Below, piece by piece: positions 43,768 to 53,107 of a stretch of DNA of 64,000 nucleotides (positions are counted from its first letter, which is position 1; every line of letters begins with the position of its first letter). Made by a program: the position numbers and the translations under genes. The notes beneath the pieces were generated by a model. It was not told the DNA's origin. It saw only the letters and a list, made by a program, of their open reading frames with translations, and ran no database searches. Source of the stretch: Arenibacterium halophilum (GTDB lineage: Bacteria; Pseudomonadota; Alphaproteobacteria; Rhodobacterales; Rhodobacteraceae). The stretch covers positions 682,001 through 746,000 of the forward strand of contig NZ_VCPC01000001.1 in the NCBI RefSeq assembly GCF_005938225.1. Reading direction: 5' to 3'.

Positions 43768-45075
43768 TCAAAATTCTTCGCGCAGGATCGAAGGCTCGCG
43801 GCGCGCACGACAGGCGGCGCGGGAACAGACCCGGCAACTGCTGCCAACCTGCTGATGGCCGTCGCCTGCGGCGTCGGAAGCGGGTAGCGGCAGGATCAGC
43901 ATGACCGAGCGATACAGCGGATCTTCCTCCAGCCCGGCTTCGCCCTCGGGCCAGGCGATGGCCGTGCAGGCGAACCGTGCAGACGATCGGCCCACCTGCA
44001 CCAATTCGCGATGCACGGGAACTAAAGGTCGGCTCAGCGCCGTGAACACAGGCCACAGAGGGCACGGAGCGCCAAATCGTGGCATGGCAAATCCGGCCAC
44101 AGGCTTGCGGAACAGCAGGCTGCCCGATCCGTCACAAACGATGGCCCCAGCCCCGCCGGTCAACATGCCTTCGGGCAGCGTGGCAAGGCGGCGCAACAAT
44201 ACCGGTAATGGAACCCCGATGCGCGGCAACAACGCCGCGAGGTCAGCCCCGTGATCCGCAATGGCCGTTTCGATCCGGCGCAGCGGCAGGCGGGCGGCAT
44301 CCTCGACGTATTGCGCAAGGAACCCGCGCGCGATGGCCCGCGCCGCCTGCGACGTCAGCTCGGGCGCGGCGCGGATCAGCGCCTCGGGCGTTGAGCCGCC
44401 GGTTTCCAGCGCCGCAAAATGATAGCCGCGGGCCGCCATGAACGCCTCGGCCTCTTCCCGGGGCACGCCGCGCTGGTCTTCGCCACTGTCACTGTCGTCC
44501 AGATAGCGCACCAGTTCCTTGCTGCTTTCGGCCAGGCGGCGGCTGTCCTGATTCAGGTTGCGGTGAAACCGGTCGCGCCATTCCGGTTCGATCTCGCCGG
44601 TTTCGGCCAGGATCGACGCGGTCGAGCGGATCGCCGCCGCCGTTGACAGCACCTCGTGCAGCGAGGCCGCCAGGTGCGGATCATGGGTCAGCCTGTCCGA
44701 CAACGTCTCGATCGTGCGCTCCATCCCCGCAAGACGGCGCTGCGCGCGCACCAGAACCTCGGACCAACCGGGATAGCGACCCGCAAAATCCTCGACCCGG
44801 TCCACTTCGGCCAGGTTTGGACCCAGATCGGCGGCCGCCTCGCGCAGCGTGGAAATCAGCGCGGCTTCGGCGCCTTCGGTCAACAGCGCCGGTTCGACGC
44901 CCAGCGCCTGCGCAATGTTGATCAGCAGCTTGCCACCGATTCTGCGCCGGTTGTGTTCGATCAGGTTCAGGTAGGAGGCCGAAATCCCGATCTGCCGCGC
45001 CAGATCGGCCTGACGGATCCCGGCGACCGAGCGCCGATCACGAATTCGCGTGCCGGTCAGACTGTCGCGCGCCAT
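43768..45075 (-). CDS. XRE family transcriptional regulator, short-chain fatty acyl regulator (ScfR/RamB-like) type
   Basis: A 435-residue regulator: N-terminal XRE helix-turn-helix (about 8-62, GTRIRDRRSVAGIRQADLARQIGISASYLNLIEHNRRRIGG), a middle ImmA/IrrE-like region and a C-terminal DUF2083-type domain with two cysteines near VGSSCRVCSRAAC. Relatives (RamB, MccR, ScfR, PrpC-locus regulators) respond to acyl-CoA or short-chain acid metabolism. Start at 45075 keeps GGGGGCAAGGA just upstream; longer starts exist at 45120 and 45144. It is divergent from a Liv-type ABC transporter, suggesting it controls it. Confidence 0.85.
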   Translation of the reverse strand: MARDSLTGTRIRDRRSVAGIRQADLARQIGISASYLNLIEHNRRRIGGKLLINIAQALGVEPALLTEGAEAALISTLREAAADLGPNLAEVDRVEDFAGRYPGWSEVLVRAQRRLAGMERTIETLSDRLTHDPHLAASLHEVLSTAAAIRSTASILAETGEIEPEWRDRFHRNLNQDSRRLAESSKELVRYLDDSDSGEDQRGVPREEAEAFMAARGYHFAALETGGSTPEALIRAAPELTSQAARAIARGFLAQYVEDAARLPLRRIETAIADHGADLAALLPRIGVPLPVLLRRLATLPEGMLTGGAGAIVCDGSGSLLFRKPVAGFAMPRFGAPCPLWPVFTALSRPLVPVHRELVQVGRSSARFACTAIAWPEGEAGLEEDPLYRSVMLILPLPASDAAGDGHQQVGSSCRVCSRAACRARREPSILREEF

Positions 45076-45305
45076 TCCTTGCCCCCGCTTTTCCGCCGCA
45101 TTTTCAATCGGTTTCTGCATCGCAACATAAGGTGATTTACACAAAACTGGTGCGGCATGTGTATTTGTTTACAAAAAAATCGTTAACGACAAGGGGTTTA
45201 TTGCGAAATTTTCCAACTTTGCGGCATAGTGCGTTTGCACACCTGTGCCTGTGCCACGCTGATTGAGGAGTTTGCGTGGCGCTTTCCAAAAAACGGGAGG
45301 ATTGT
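45076..45305. promoter_or_regulatory. Divergent control region between ScfR-like gene and ABC transporter
   Basis: A 230-base AT-rich region. It carries two same-direction TTTGC sites 16 bases apart (ACTTTGCG at 45216-45223 and GTTTGCAC at 45233-45240) and an opposite-facing GCGAAA (45203-45208). RamB-type regulators recognise TTTGCAAA-like sites, so these are candidate operators. AAAACGGGAGG before 45306 is the ribosome site of the binding-protein gene. Confidence 0.45.
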
Positions 45306-46646
45306 ATGTCCAAATTTCATGTCTCACGTCGTGGCGTGCTGCGTACTGGCGCACTTGCCGGCGCGGGTCTCGCGCTGCCGACGTATCTGCGCGCCGACAC
45401 GGGTTACCTGAACGCGCCGACCGGCAGCTCGGTGACGCTGGGCTTCAACGTGCCTCAGACCGGCCCCTATGCTGACGAAGGCGCGGACGAGCTGCGTGCG
45501 TTTGAACTGGCGGTCGAGCATCTGAACGGCGAAGGCGACGGCGGCATGCTGAATACCTTCAGCTCGAAGGCGCTTCAGGGCAACGGCATCCTGGGCAAGA
45601 AGGTGGAATTCGTCACCGGCGACACCCAGACCAAATCCGACGCCGCACGCGCATCGGCCAAGTCGATGATCGAAAAAGACGGCGCCATCATGATCTCGGG
45701 CGGGTCGTCCTCGGGCGTGGCCGTGGCCGTGCAGGGCCTGTGCCAGGATGCCGGCGTGATCTTTATGGCCGGTCTGACCCACTCGAACGACACCACTGGG
45801 AAAGACAAGAAAGCCAACGGCTTCCGCCACTTCTTCAACGCCTATATGTCGGCCGCCGCGCTGGCGCCGGTGCTGCAGAAGCTCTATGGCAGCGACCGTA
45901 AAGCCTATCACCTGACAGCCGACTACACCTGGGGCTGGACGCAGGAAGAATCCATTGCCGCCGCGACCGAAGCTATGGGCTGGGAAACGGTGAACAAGGT
46001 CCGCACGCCGCTGGCCGCGACCGATTTCTCGTCCTATATCGCGCCGGTTCTGAACTCGGGCGCCGACGTTCTGGTTCTGAACCACTACGGCGGGAACATG
46101 GTGAACTCGCTCACCAACGCCGTGCAGTTCGGCCTGCGCGAAAAGCAGGTCAACGGCAAGAACTTTGAAATCGTCGTTCCGCTCTACTCGCGCCTGATGG
46201 CGAAGGGTGCGGGCGAAAACGTCAAGGGCATCCTTGGTTCCACCAACTGGCACTGGTCGCTGCAGGACGAAGCCTCGCAGGCATTCGTGAAGTCCTTCGG
46301 CACCAAATACGGCTTCCCGCCGAGCCAGGCCGCCCACACCTGCTATGCGCAGACGCTGCTGTATGCGGATGCTTGCGAGCGCGCGGGAACCTTCAACCCC
46401 TGCGGTGTCGTCGAGGCGCTGGAAGGGTTCGAATTCGACGGCCTGGGCAACGGCCCGACGCTGTACCGCGCCGCCGACCACCAGTGCTTCAAGGATGTGC
46501 TGGTCGTGAAGGGCAAGGACAACCCGACCTCGGAATTCGACCTTCTGGAAGTGGTCGAAGTCACGCCCCGCGCACAGGTCGAATATGCGCCCGACCACCC
46601 GATGTTCGCCGGCGGCGAACTGGGCAGCTGCAACCCCGGCGCTTAA
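45306..46646 (+). CDS. ABC transporter substrate-binding protein, Liv-type, Tat signal
   Basis: A 446-residue periplasmic binding protein of the Peripla_BP_6/LivJ class. The N-terminus SRRGVLRTGALAGAGLALP is a twin-arginine signal, unusual for this family and implying export in folded form. The mature part contains LGFNVPQTGPYADEGADELRAFELAVEHLN and the switch region SGGSSSGVAVAVQGLCQDAGV. Four permease/ATPase genes follow, completing an importer. Related HAAT systems take branched-chain amino acids, urea, short amides or aromatic acids; the ligand here is not evident. Confidence 0.92.
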   Translation: MSKFHVSRRGVLRTGALAGAGLALPTYLRADTGYLNAPTGSSVTLGFNVPQTGPYADEGADELRAFELAVEHLNGEGDGGMLNTFSSKALQGNGILGKKVEFVTGDTQTKSDAARASAKSMIEKDGAIMISGGSSSGVAVAVQGLCQDAGVIFMAGLTHSNDTTGKDKKANGFRHFFNAYMSAAALAPVLQKLYGSDRKAYHLTADYTWGWTQEESIAAATEAMGWETVNKVRTPLAATDFSSYIAPVLNSGADVLVLNHYGGNMVNSLTNAVQFGLREKQVNGKNFEIVVPLYSRLMAKGAGENVKGILGSTNWHWSLQDEASQAFVKSFGTKYGFPPSQAAHTCYAQTLLYADACERAGTFNPCGVVEALEGFEFDGLGNGPTLYRAADHQCFKDVLVVKGKDNPTSEFDLLEVVEVTPRAQVEYAPDHPMFAGGELGSCNPGA

Positions 46647-46662
46647 TCAAACCTTAAAATAC

Positions 46663-46688
46663 CCCCGGCCATCATGGGATGGCCGGGG
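46663..46688 (+). terminator. Intercistronic hairpin between binding-protein and permease genes
   Basis: Perfect 11-base stem CCCCGGCCATC (46663-46673) and GATGGCCGGGG (46678-46688) with a 4-base loop ATGG and no T-run. It lies 17 bases after the binding-protein stop. Such hairpins stabilise the upstream message and reduce readthrough, so that the binding protein is made in excess over the membrane genes. Confidence 0.65.
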
Positions 46689-46760
46689 CCTCCCCCAGCC
46701 GCCGCAGTCCTGCGCGCGGCGCTGAACGCATATTGCCAGACAACCACAAGGTGGGGACCG

Positions 46761-47792
46761 ATGGACGCAATCATCCTGCAAATTCTGAACGGGCTCGACA
46801 AGGGATCGGCCTATGCGCTGATCGCGCTTGGCCTGACCCTGATCTTCGGCACGCTGGGTGTCGTGAACTTTGCCCATGGCGCGCTGTTCATGATCGGCGC
46901 CTTCTGCGCCGTGTCGATGCAGCGCCTGCTGAACCTCAGCTACATCACGCTGGACGAGACGCAGAAAGATTTCCTTGGCAACCCGCTCAAGGTGAAAACC
47001 CCCTACGTCGAAAGCTGGTTCGGCCCAGACATGGGGGCGGCGATTATCGACTGGTCGGTGCCATTGGCGATTCTGCTGGCGATCCCGGTGATGATTGTCG
47101 TCGGCATCGTGATGGAGCGCGGGCTGATCAAGCATTTCTACAAGCGCCCCCATGCAGACCAAATCCTGGTGACATTCGGCCTGGCGATCGTGCTTCAGGA
47201 AATCATAAAGCATTACTATGGCGCCAACCCGATCCCCACGCCTGCCCCCGATGCGTTCAAGGGCAGCTTTGATTTCGGTGTCATGCTTGGGTTCGATCCG
47301 AATGCGATCATCTACCCCTATTGGCGCATGGTCTATTTCGCCTTTGCGGTTGTTATCATCGGCGCGGTCTTTGCCTTCCTGCAATTCACCACCTTCGGGA
47401 TGGTTGTGCGGGCAGGCATGGCAGACCGGGAAACCGTTGGCCTGCTGGGCATCAACATCAACCGTCGCTTCACGCTGATGTTCGCGCTGGCCGCCGCCGT
47501 GGCGGGGATGGCGGGTGTGATGTACACGCCGATCAACTCGCCCAACTATCACATGGGGATGGATTTCCTTGTGCTGTCCTTCGTGGTGGTGGTTGTCGGC
47601 GGCATGGGCAGCCTGCCCGGCGCCGTTCTGGCGGGTTTCATGCTTGGCATCCTCGAGGCCTTCGCCTCGATGAACCAGATCAAGTCGATCCTGCCAGGAA
47701 TTGACCAGATCATCATCTATCTTGTCGCAATCGTCATCCTGCTGACCCGGCCCCGCGGGCTGATGGGACGCAAGGGCGTGATGGAGGAATAA
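46761..47792 (+). CDS. livH: Branched-chain amino acid-type ABC transporter permease (LivH-like)
   Basis: A 343-residue membrane permease, 8 or so helices, starting MDAIILQILNGLDKGSAYALIALGLTLIFGTLGVVNFAHGALFMIG, the standard LivH N-terminus. It has an inserted loop of about 35 residues after the first helices (DETQKDFLGNPLKVKTPYVESWFGPDMG) that makes it longer than the usual about 300. The C-terminal GGMGSLPGAVLAGFMLGILEAF contacts the ATPase. Stop and next ATG are 3 bases apart. Confidence 0.92.
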   Translation: MDAIILQILNGLDKGSAYALIALGLTLIFGTLGVVNFAHGALFMIGAFCAVSMQRLLNLSYITLDETQKDFLGNPLKVKTPYVESWFGPDMGAAIIDWSVPLAILLAIPVMIVVGIVMERGLIKHFYKRPHADQILVTFGLAIVLQEIIKHYYGANPIPTPAPDAFKGSFDFGVMLGFDPNAIIYPYWRMVYFAFAVVIIGAVFAFLQFTTFGMVVRAGMADRETVGLLGININRRFTLMFALAAAVAGMAGVMYTPINSPNYHMGMDFLVLSFVVVVVGGMGSLPGAVLAGFMLGILEAFASMNQIKSILPGIDQIIIYLVAIVILLTRPRGLMGRKGVMEE

Positions 47793-47795
47793 GCG

Positions 47796-49007
47796 ATGTT
47801 CGGACTTCAGAAAAAAGACACAACCCTTCTGCTGGTCGTCGCGGCGCTGGCCCTGTTCGCACCCTTCCTGCTGAACCCCTTCCCCGAAGGCAGCGCCATG
47901 GCGCAGTTCAACGCGGGCTACCCCGACCTGATGCAGCGGTTCGTGATCTTCGGCATCTTCGCCGTGGGCTTCAACATCCTGTTCGGGCTGACCGGCTACC
48001 TGTCGTTCGGGCACGCGGCCTTCCTTGGAGTCGGCTCCTACTCGGCGGTGTGGATGTTCAAGCTGCTGGGCTACAACGTGATCCCCGGCATCATCCTGAG
48101 CGTGATCGTCGCCGGGCTGTTCTCTGTCGTGATCGGATATGTCTCGTTGCGCCGCTCGGGCATCTACTTTTCAATCCTGACGCTGGCCTTCGCGCAGATG
48201 TCCTACAACATGGCCTATTCGGTGCTGGGCAACCCCACGTCGAATTTCAACCTGACCAACGGTGAAACCGGGCTTCAGGTCTACACCTCCGACCCGCAAA
48301 TCCTGGCCTCGGCGGGAGCACCTGACCTGCCGCATCTGTTCGGGCTGACCATGCGGTCGAGCTATCAGCTGGAGCTGGGAAGCTGGCTGTTCACCTTCAA
48401 CGCGGGCTACTACCTTTGCGCGGTGCTGCTGCTGGTGTCCTTCTACGTCGCCATCCGCATCTTCCGCTCGCCCTTCGGGCTGATGCTGCGGGCGGTCAAA
48501 TCGAACCAGCAGCGGATGAACTATACCGGGTTGAACACCCGGCCCTATACTCTGGCGGCCTTTGTCATCTCGGGCATGTACGCCGGGCTGGCCGGTGGCC
48601 TGCTGTCGACGATGGACCCGCTGGCCGGTGCCGAGCGGATGCAGTGGACCGCATCGGGCGAGGTGGTTCTGATGACGATCCTTGGCGGCGCAGGCACCCT
48701 GATCGGGCCGGTTCTGGGCGCGGGTTTCATCAAGTACTTCGAAAACATCTTTTCCAAGATCAACGAAGGTGTGCTGCATGCCTGGTTCGGTTTCCTGCCC
48801 GACGGGCTGGAAAACGGGGTGATCTGGGTTGTCGAACACTTTGTCGGACCCGGCTGGCACCTGACGCTGGGCCTGCTGTTCATGCTGGTTGTCACCTTCC
48901 TGCCCGGCGGCCTTGTTGAAGGCGGCCAGAAGATCGCGGCCCTGCTGTCCCGGCGCAAGTCCAAGGATACGGACAACCGCGCCACCCAATCCACCCCCGC
49001 CGAATAA
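47796..49007 (+). CDS. livM: Branched-chain amino acid-type ABC transporter permease (LivM-like)
   Basis: A 403-residue permease with about ten membrane helices and the LivM motifs [20 protein letters not shown] and [22 protein letters not shown] periplasmic loop around residues 145-195 is longer than usual. Starts 3 bases after livH; ATGGAGG at the livH end serves as ribosome site. Pairs with LivH to form the channel. Confidence 0.92.
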   Translation: MFGLQKKDTTLLLVVAALALFAPFLLNPFPEGSAMAQFNAGYPDLMQRFVIFGIFAVGFNILFGLTGYLSFGHAAFLGVGSYSAVWMFKLLGYNVIPGIILSVIVAGLFSVVIGYVSLRRSGIYFSILTLAFAQMSYNMAYSVLGNPTSNFNLTNGETGLQVYTSDPQILASAGAPDLPHLFGLTMRSSYQLELGSWLFTFNAGYYLCAVLLLVSFYVAIRIFRSPFGLMLRAVKSNQQRMNYTGLNTRPYTLAAFVISGMYAGLAGGLLSTMDPLAGAERMQWTASGEVVLMTILGGAGTLIGPVLGAGFIKYFENIFSKINEGVLHAWFGFLPDGLENGVIWVVEHFVGPGWHLTLGLLFMLVVTFLPGGLVEGGQKIAALLSRRKSKDTDNRATQSTPAE

Positions 49008-49019
49008 GGAGGCGAAGAT

Positions 49020-49775
49020 ATGGGCATTCTCGAAGTCAAGAACGTCAACAAGCGCTTCGGCGGGCTGCAGGCCCTGGGCGATGTGAACCTGTCGGTGGCG
49101 GAAAACACCGTGCATGCGATCATCGGGCCGAACGGCGCGGGCAAATCCACCCTGCTGAACTGCCTTGTTGGCAAGCTGATCCCCGATACCGGATCGGTGA
49201 TGTTCGACGGTCAGTCGGTGCTGGGCCGCTCGCCCTATGAGATCAACCAGATGGGCATTTCCCGCGTATTCCAGACACCTGAGATCTTTGGCGATCTGAC
49301 GGTGATGGAAAACATGATGATCCCCTGCTTTGCCAAGCGCGACGGCGCGTTCGAGTTGAACGCCCTGAACTCGGTCGGCAATCAGAAAGACATCATCGAG
49401 CGCGCCGAGCACATGCTGGAAGACATGAACATGGCCGACAAGCGGCACATGCACGCGGCCTCGATGTCGCGCGGCGACAAGCGGCGGCTGGAAATCGGCA
49501 TGTGCCTGTCGCAGGAACCGCGCCTTCTGCTGCTGGACGAACCCACCGCCGGCATGGCGCGGGCCGACACCAACAACACCATCGACCTGCTGAAGCAGAT
49601 CAAGCAGGAGCGCGACATCACCATCGCGATCATCGAACACGACATGCATGTGGTGTTCAGCCTGGCCGAGCGGATTACCGTGCTGGCGCAGGGTACACCG
49701 CTGGTGGAAGACACGCCGGACAAGATCAAGGGCCATCCCAAGGTGCGCGAAGCCTACCTTGGCGAAAGCGCGTAA
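49020..49775 (+). CDS. livG: ABC transporter ATP-binding protein (LivG-like)
   Basis: A 251-residue ATPase: Walker A GPNGAGKST (about 38-46), Walker B LLLLDEPTAGM, H-loop IIEHDMHVVF. The signature, normally LSGGQ or LSYGQQ, reads MSRGDKRRLEIG, a recognisable but unusual variant. Starts 12 bases after livM with AAGGAGG. Energises import together with the next gene product. Confidence 0.92.
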   Translation: MGILEVKNVNKRFGGLQALGDVNLSVAENTVHAIIGPNGAGKSTLLNCLVGKLIPDTGSVMFDGQSVLGRSPYEINQMGISRVFQTPEIFGDLTVMENMMIPCFAKRDGAFELNALNSVGNQKDIIERAEHMLEDMNMADKRHMHAASMSRGDKRRLEIGMCLSQEPRLLLLDEPTAGMARADTNNTIDLLKQIKQERDITIAIIEHDMHVVFSLAERITVLAQGTPLVEDTPDKIKGHPKVREAYLGESA

Positions 49776-49787
49776 CGGAGCATTGCC

Positions 49788-50543
49788 ATGAACGTCAAAC
49801 CCGACTTTTCCAAGCATTCCAATCAGGCCTCGACCGCGCCCGCCTTCCTGTCGGTCTGGGACATGCACGCCTACTACGGCGAAAGCTATATCGTGCAGGG
49901 CGTGAACTTTAACGTGCACGAGGGCGAAATTCTCGCACTGCTGGGGCGCAACGGCGCGGGCAAAACCTCGACTCTGCGCGCGATTGCCCGCCTCGGCGAC
50001 CCCGAGCTGAAAACCGGCGAGATCTGGTTGGACCACCAGCCGCTGCACACCATGGCCAGCCACGAGGCCAGCGCCGCCGGGCTGGGGCTGGTGCCTGAAG
50101 ATCGCCGCATCATCGCGGGCCTGACGGTGGAAGAGAACCTGCAACTGGCCCAGATCGCCCCGCCGATCGGCTGGTCGATCGAGCGGGTCTATGACCTGTT
50201 TCCGCGCCTTGGCGAACGCCGCAAGCAGGAAGGCGTGACGCTGTCGGGCGGCGAACAGCAGATGTTGGCCATCGCGCGGGCGCTGTGCCGCGACATCAAG
50301 GTACTGCTGCTGGACGAACCCTATGAAGGGCTGGCGCCCGTGATCGTGGACGAGATCGAAAAGACGCTGATCACCATCAAGGAACTGGGCATGACCACGA
50401 TCCTGGTGGAACAGAACGCGGTGCGCGCGCTGAACCTGGCCGATCGCGCGGTGATCCTGGACACCGGCAGCGTGGTGTTCGACGGCACCGCCGCCGAGGT
50501 GCTGGAAAACGCAGAGCTGCGCGCCGAATATCTGGCGATCTGA
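49788..50543 (+). CDS. livF: ABC transporter ATP-binding protein (LivF-like)
   Basis: A 251-residue second ATPase with Walker A GRNGAGKTS, canonical signature LSGGEQQMLAIARAL, Walker B VLLLDEPYEGLAP and H-loop change ILVEQNAVRAL. The first 20 residues (MNVKPDFSKHSNQASTAPAF) are an extra N-terminal extension before the core strand. Last gene of the importer operon; a strong terminator follows. Confidence 0.92.
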   Translation: MNVKPDFSKHSNQASTAPAFLSVWDMHAYYGESYIVQGVNFNVHEGEILALLGRNGAGKTSTLRAIARLGDPELKTGEIWLDHQPLHTMASHEASAAGLGLVPEDRRIIAGLTVEENLQLAQIAPPIGWSIERVYDLFPRLGERRKQEGVTLSGGEQQMLAIARALCRDIKVLLLDEPYEGLAPVIVDEIEKTLITIKELGMTTILVEQNAVRALNLADRAVILDTGSVVFDGTAAEVLENAELRAEYLAI

Positions 50544-50586
50544 GCCGTCCCGCTAACAGGACGCCAGCGTACTATTAACTTTAAGA

Positions 50587-50615
50587 AAAAAGGCAGGATT
50601 GATCCCTGCCTTTTT
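50587..50615 (+). terminator. Intrinsic terminator of the Liv-type operon
   Basis: AAAAAGGCAGG (50587-50597) pairs perfectly with CCTGCCTTTTT (50605-50615) around a 7-base loop. A-tract before and T-tract after make it usable in both directions. It lies 44 bases after the livF stop. Confidence 0.9.
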
Positions 50616-50689
50616 ACGTTTTATCAACCCAGCCCGATGATATTGTCATCCGGGTGAGGGCTCTGCTTGGTTAGATGTGGAGCAATCAA

Positions 50690-50938
50690 ATGCAGATTTC
50701 ATATGGCGTACCGATCGTCGCACCGTCCGTTACCGGCCATCCGGCGGCCCTTCCGCCGGAACCAGAGGTGACCACGCCGGACAGCCGTGTCGCCCCCGTC
50801 GCCGGCGGGGCATCGGCTCAGGGCGCGCAGACGCAAACACAGTCCCAATCCGATGATCAGACTGCACCGCCCTCGGCAATGCAGCGGAAAATCATGGAAA
50901 TTCTGGAGCGGCAGGCCAAGGAAATCGAAGAAGAGTAG
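50690..50938 (+). CDS. Small hypothetical protein
   Basis: An 82-residue protein with a Pro/Ala/Gln/Thr-rich, probably unstructured middle (GAQTQTQSQSDDQTAPP) and an acidic amphipathic C-terminal helix (AMQRKIMEILERQAKEIEEE). TGGAG lies 7 bases before the ATG at 50690, preferred over an in-frame ATG at 50675. No family recognised. Flanked by terminators on both sides, so a one-gene transcript. Confidence 0.65.
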   Translation: MQISYGVPIVAPSVTGHPAALPPEPEVTTPDSRVAPVAGGASAQGAQTQTQSQSDDQTAPPSAMQRKIMEILERQAKEIEEE

Positions 50939-50956
50939 GCGCTTTCCGCGCCTACT
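50934..50956 (+). terminator. Hairpin containing the stop codon of the small hypothetical gene
   Basis: Perfect 9-base stem AGTAGGCGC (50934-50942) and GCGCCTACT (50948-50956), 5-base loop; the TAG stop (50936-50938) lies in the left arm. A weak GATTTT follows a few bases later, so termination efficiency may be modest. Confidence 0.5.
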
Positions 50957-51236
50957 GTCTGATTTTCCGATCATGGTCCGACCATCGCGCGTCACGTATT
51001 GACGGCACCTCGGCGCGGCATCGCGATTGTCCTGCCCCGGTTTGCCGGCCGATTCCGCGCGCTCTGCGTCCCGATTTCCTCTTATGTTCCGCTGATCTCG
51101 CCCGAAGCTTGCCGGATTCGCCCGGAATCCTTGGCGACGAAGGGCGCTTTTCAGCGGCGGCGCCTTGTCCTATAAGCAAACACCAAACGAGGCCCGCCAA
51201 GAAAAGACGGGATATGGCGAACCGTTCGAGGAACAC

Positions 51237-51731
51237 ATGACAGAGAAGAAGCACGAGCAGGACGTGGCATTCATAAAGGCCCTGGCCGAACTGCTGCGCG
51301 AAAACGATCTGACCGAGGTGCAGGTCAAACGGGATTATGGTGAAGACGACAGCCTGAATGTGCGCGTCAGCCGCATGACGGCGCCGGCCCCCGTGGCCGC
51401 CGCACCCGTTGCTGCCGCGCCCGCCGCTGCCGCCCCTGCCCCTGCATCCGCTCCCGTCGCAGCCGCCGCCGAGGCCAGCGAAGATCCTGCCAGCCATCCT
51501 GGCGCCGTGACCTCGCCAATGGTCGGCACCGTCTATATGCAGCCCGAACCGGGTGCGCCTTCGTTCATTTCGGTCGGCGCGCAGATTGGCGAGGGCGACA
51601 CGCTGCTGATCGTCGAGGCTATGAAGACGATGAACCACATCCCCGCCCCTCGCGCGGGCAAGATCAAACGTATCCTGGTCGAAGATGGCGCCGCCGTCGA
51701 ATTCGGCACTCCCCTTGTCATCATCGAATAA
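51237..51731 (+). CDS. accB: Biotin carboxyl carrier protein of acetyl-CoA carboxylase
   Basis: A 164-residue BCCP: N-terminal FIKALAELLRENDLTEVQVKR, an Ala/Pro-rich linker (about 45-78, PVAAAPVAAAPAAAAP-like) and the C-terminal biotinyl domain (about 85-164) with the biotin lysine in EAMKTMNHI. The ATG at 51237 with GAGGAAC upstream matches the family start. Forms acetyl-CoA carboxylase with AccC encoded 9 bases downstream, the committed step of fatty-acid synthesis. Confidence 0.97.
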   Translation: MTEKKHEQDVAFIKALAELLRENDLTEVQVKRDYGEDDSLNVRVSRMTAPAPVAAAPVAAAPAAAAPAPASAPVAAAAEASEDPASHPGAVTSPMVGTVYMQPEPGAPSFISVGAQIGEGDTLLIVEAMKTMNHIPAPRAGKIKRILVEDGAAVEFGTPLVIIE

Positions 51732-51740
51732 GGGTTTGGG

Positions 51741-53093
51741 ATGTTTGACAAAATCCTGATAGCCAATCGCGGCGAAATTGCCCTGCGCGTGGTGCGCGCC
51801 GCGCGCGAGATGGGCATCGCCACGGTTGCCGTGCATTCGACCGCCGACAGCGACGCGATGCATGTGCGCATGGCCGACGAAAGCGTCTGCATCGGCCCGC
51901 CGCCCAGCCCGCAAAGCTATCTGTCCGTACCCGCGATCATTTCCGCCTGTGAAATCACCGGTGCGCAGGCGATTCACCCGGGCTATGGCTTCCTGTCGGA
52001 AAACGCCAATTTCGTTCAAATTGTCGAAGATCACGACCTGACGTTCATCGGCCCCACCGCCGAACACATCCGCGTCATGGGCGACAAGATCACCGCCAAG
52101 GACACCATGAAAGCACTGGGCGTACCCTGCGTACCCGGCAGCGATGGCGGTGTTCCCGATCTGGCGGAGGCCAAGCGCGTCGGCGCCGAGATCGGTTATC
52201 CGGTTATCATCAAGGCCACGGCTGGCGGTGGCGGCAAGGGCATGAAGGTTGCCAAGTCCGACGCCGAAATGGAGCGTGCGTTCCAGACAGCCCGCGCCGA
52301 GGGCAAGGCGAACTTTGGCAACGATGAAGTTTATATCGAGAAATACCTGACCACGCCGCGCCACATCGAAATTCAGGTGTTCGGCGATGGCAAAGGCAAG
52401 GCCGTGCATCTGGGCGAGCGGGACTGTTCGTTGCAGCGTCGCCACCAGAAGGTCTTCGAAGAGGCACCCGGCCCGTCGATCACGCCCGAAGAACGCGCCC
52501 GGATTGGTAAGATCTGCGCCGACGCGATGGCCCAGATCAACTATATCGGCGCGGGCACGATCGAATTCCTGTACGAAAACGGCGAATTCTATTTTATCGA
52601 GATGAACACCCGCCTGCAGGTGGAACATCCGGTGACCGAAGGTATCTTTGGTGTCGATCTGGTCCGTGAACAAATCAGAGTGGCCGCCGGTTTGCCGATG
52701 TCATTCGGTCAGGACGATCTGAAGATCAACGGCCACGCCATCGAGGTGCGGATCAACGCCGAGAAGCTGCCGAATTTCTCGCCCTGCCCCGGCCGGATCA
52801 CCCAGTATCACGCCCCGGGCGGGCTGGGGGTGCGGATGGATTCCGCGCTTTATGACGGCTATTCGATCCCGCCCTACTACGACAGCCTGATCGGCAAGTT
52901 GATCGTGCATGGCCGCGACCGCCCCGAGGCGCTCGCCCGGCTGAACCGGGCCCTGTCCGAACTGATCGTAGACGGGGTGGACACCACCGTTCCCTTGTTC
53001 GATGCGCTGCTGCAGGAACCCGACATCCTCTCGGGGAACTACAACATCCATTGGCTCGAACATTGGCTCGAGTCGGCGCTGGCCAAACCCTAG
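51741..53093 (+). CDS. accC: Biotin carboxylase subunit of acetyl-CoA carboxylase
   Basis: A 450-residue ATP-grasp enzyme that carboxylates the biotin on AccB using bicarbonate. Motifs: [26 protein letters not shown] at the start, the glycine loop [24 protein letters not shown], and [14 protein letters not shown]. Length is exactly as expected. Coupled with accB; aat follows 14 bases after. Confidence 0.98.
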   Translation: MFDKILIANRGEIALRVVRAAREMGIATVAVHSTADSDAMHVRMADESVCIGPPPSPQSYLSVPAIISACEITGAQAIHPGYGFLSENANFVQIVEDHDLTFIGPTAEHIRVMGDKITAKDTMKALGVPCVPGSDGGVPDLAEAKRVGAEIGYPVIIKATAGGGGKGMKVAKSDAEMERAFQTARAEGKANFGNDEVYIEKYLTTPRHIEIQVFGDGKGKAVHLGERDCSLQRRHQKVFEEAPGPSITPEERARIGKICADAMAQINYIGAGTIEFLYENGEFYFIEMNTRLQVEHPVTEGIFGVDLVREQIRVAAGLPMSFGQDDLKINGHAIEVRINAEKLPNFSPCPGRITQYHAPGGLGVRMDSALYDGYSIPPYYDSLIGKLIVHGRDRPEALARLNRALSELIVDGVDTTVPLFDALLQEPDILSGNYNIHWLEHWLESALAKP

Positions 53094-53107
53094 TCCGGGC
53101 GCCCGGC

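Noticed and set aside
48171-50144. Long minus-strand open frame (657 codons) opposite the Liv-type permease and ATPases
   Set aside because: Antisense to three conserved transporter genes; residue bias (Gln, His, Arg, Asp) is that of a GC-rich reverse frame.
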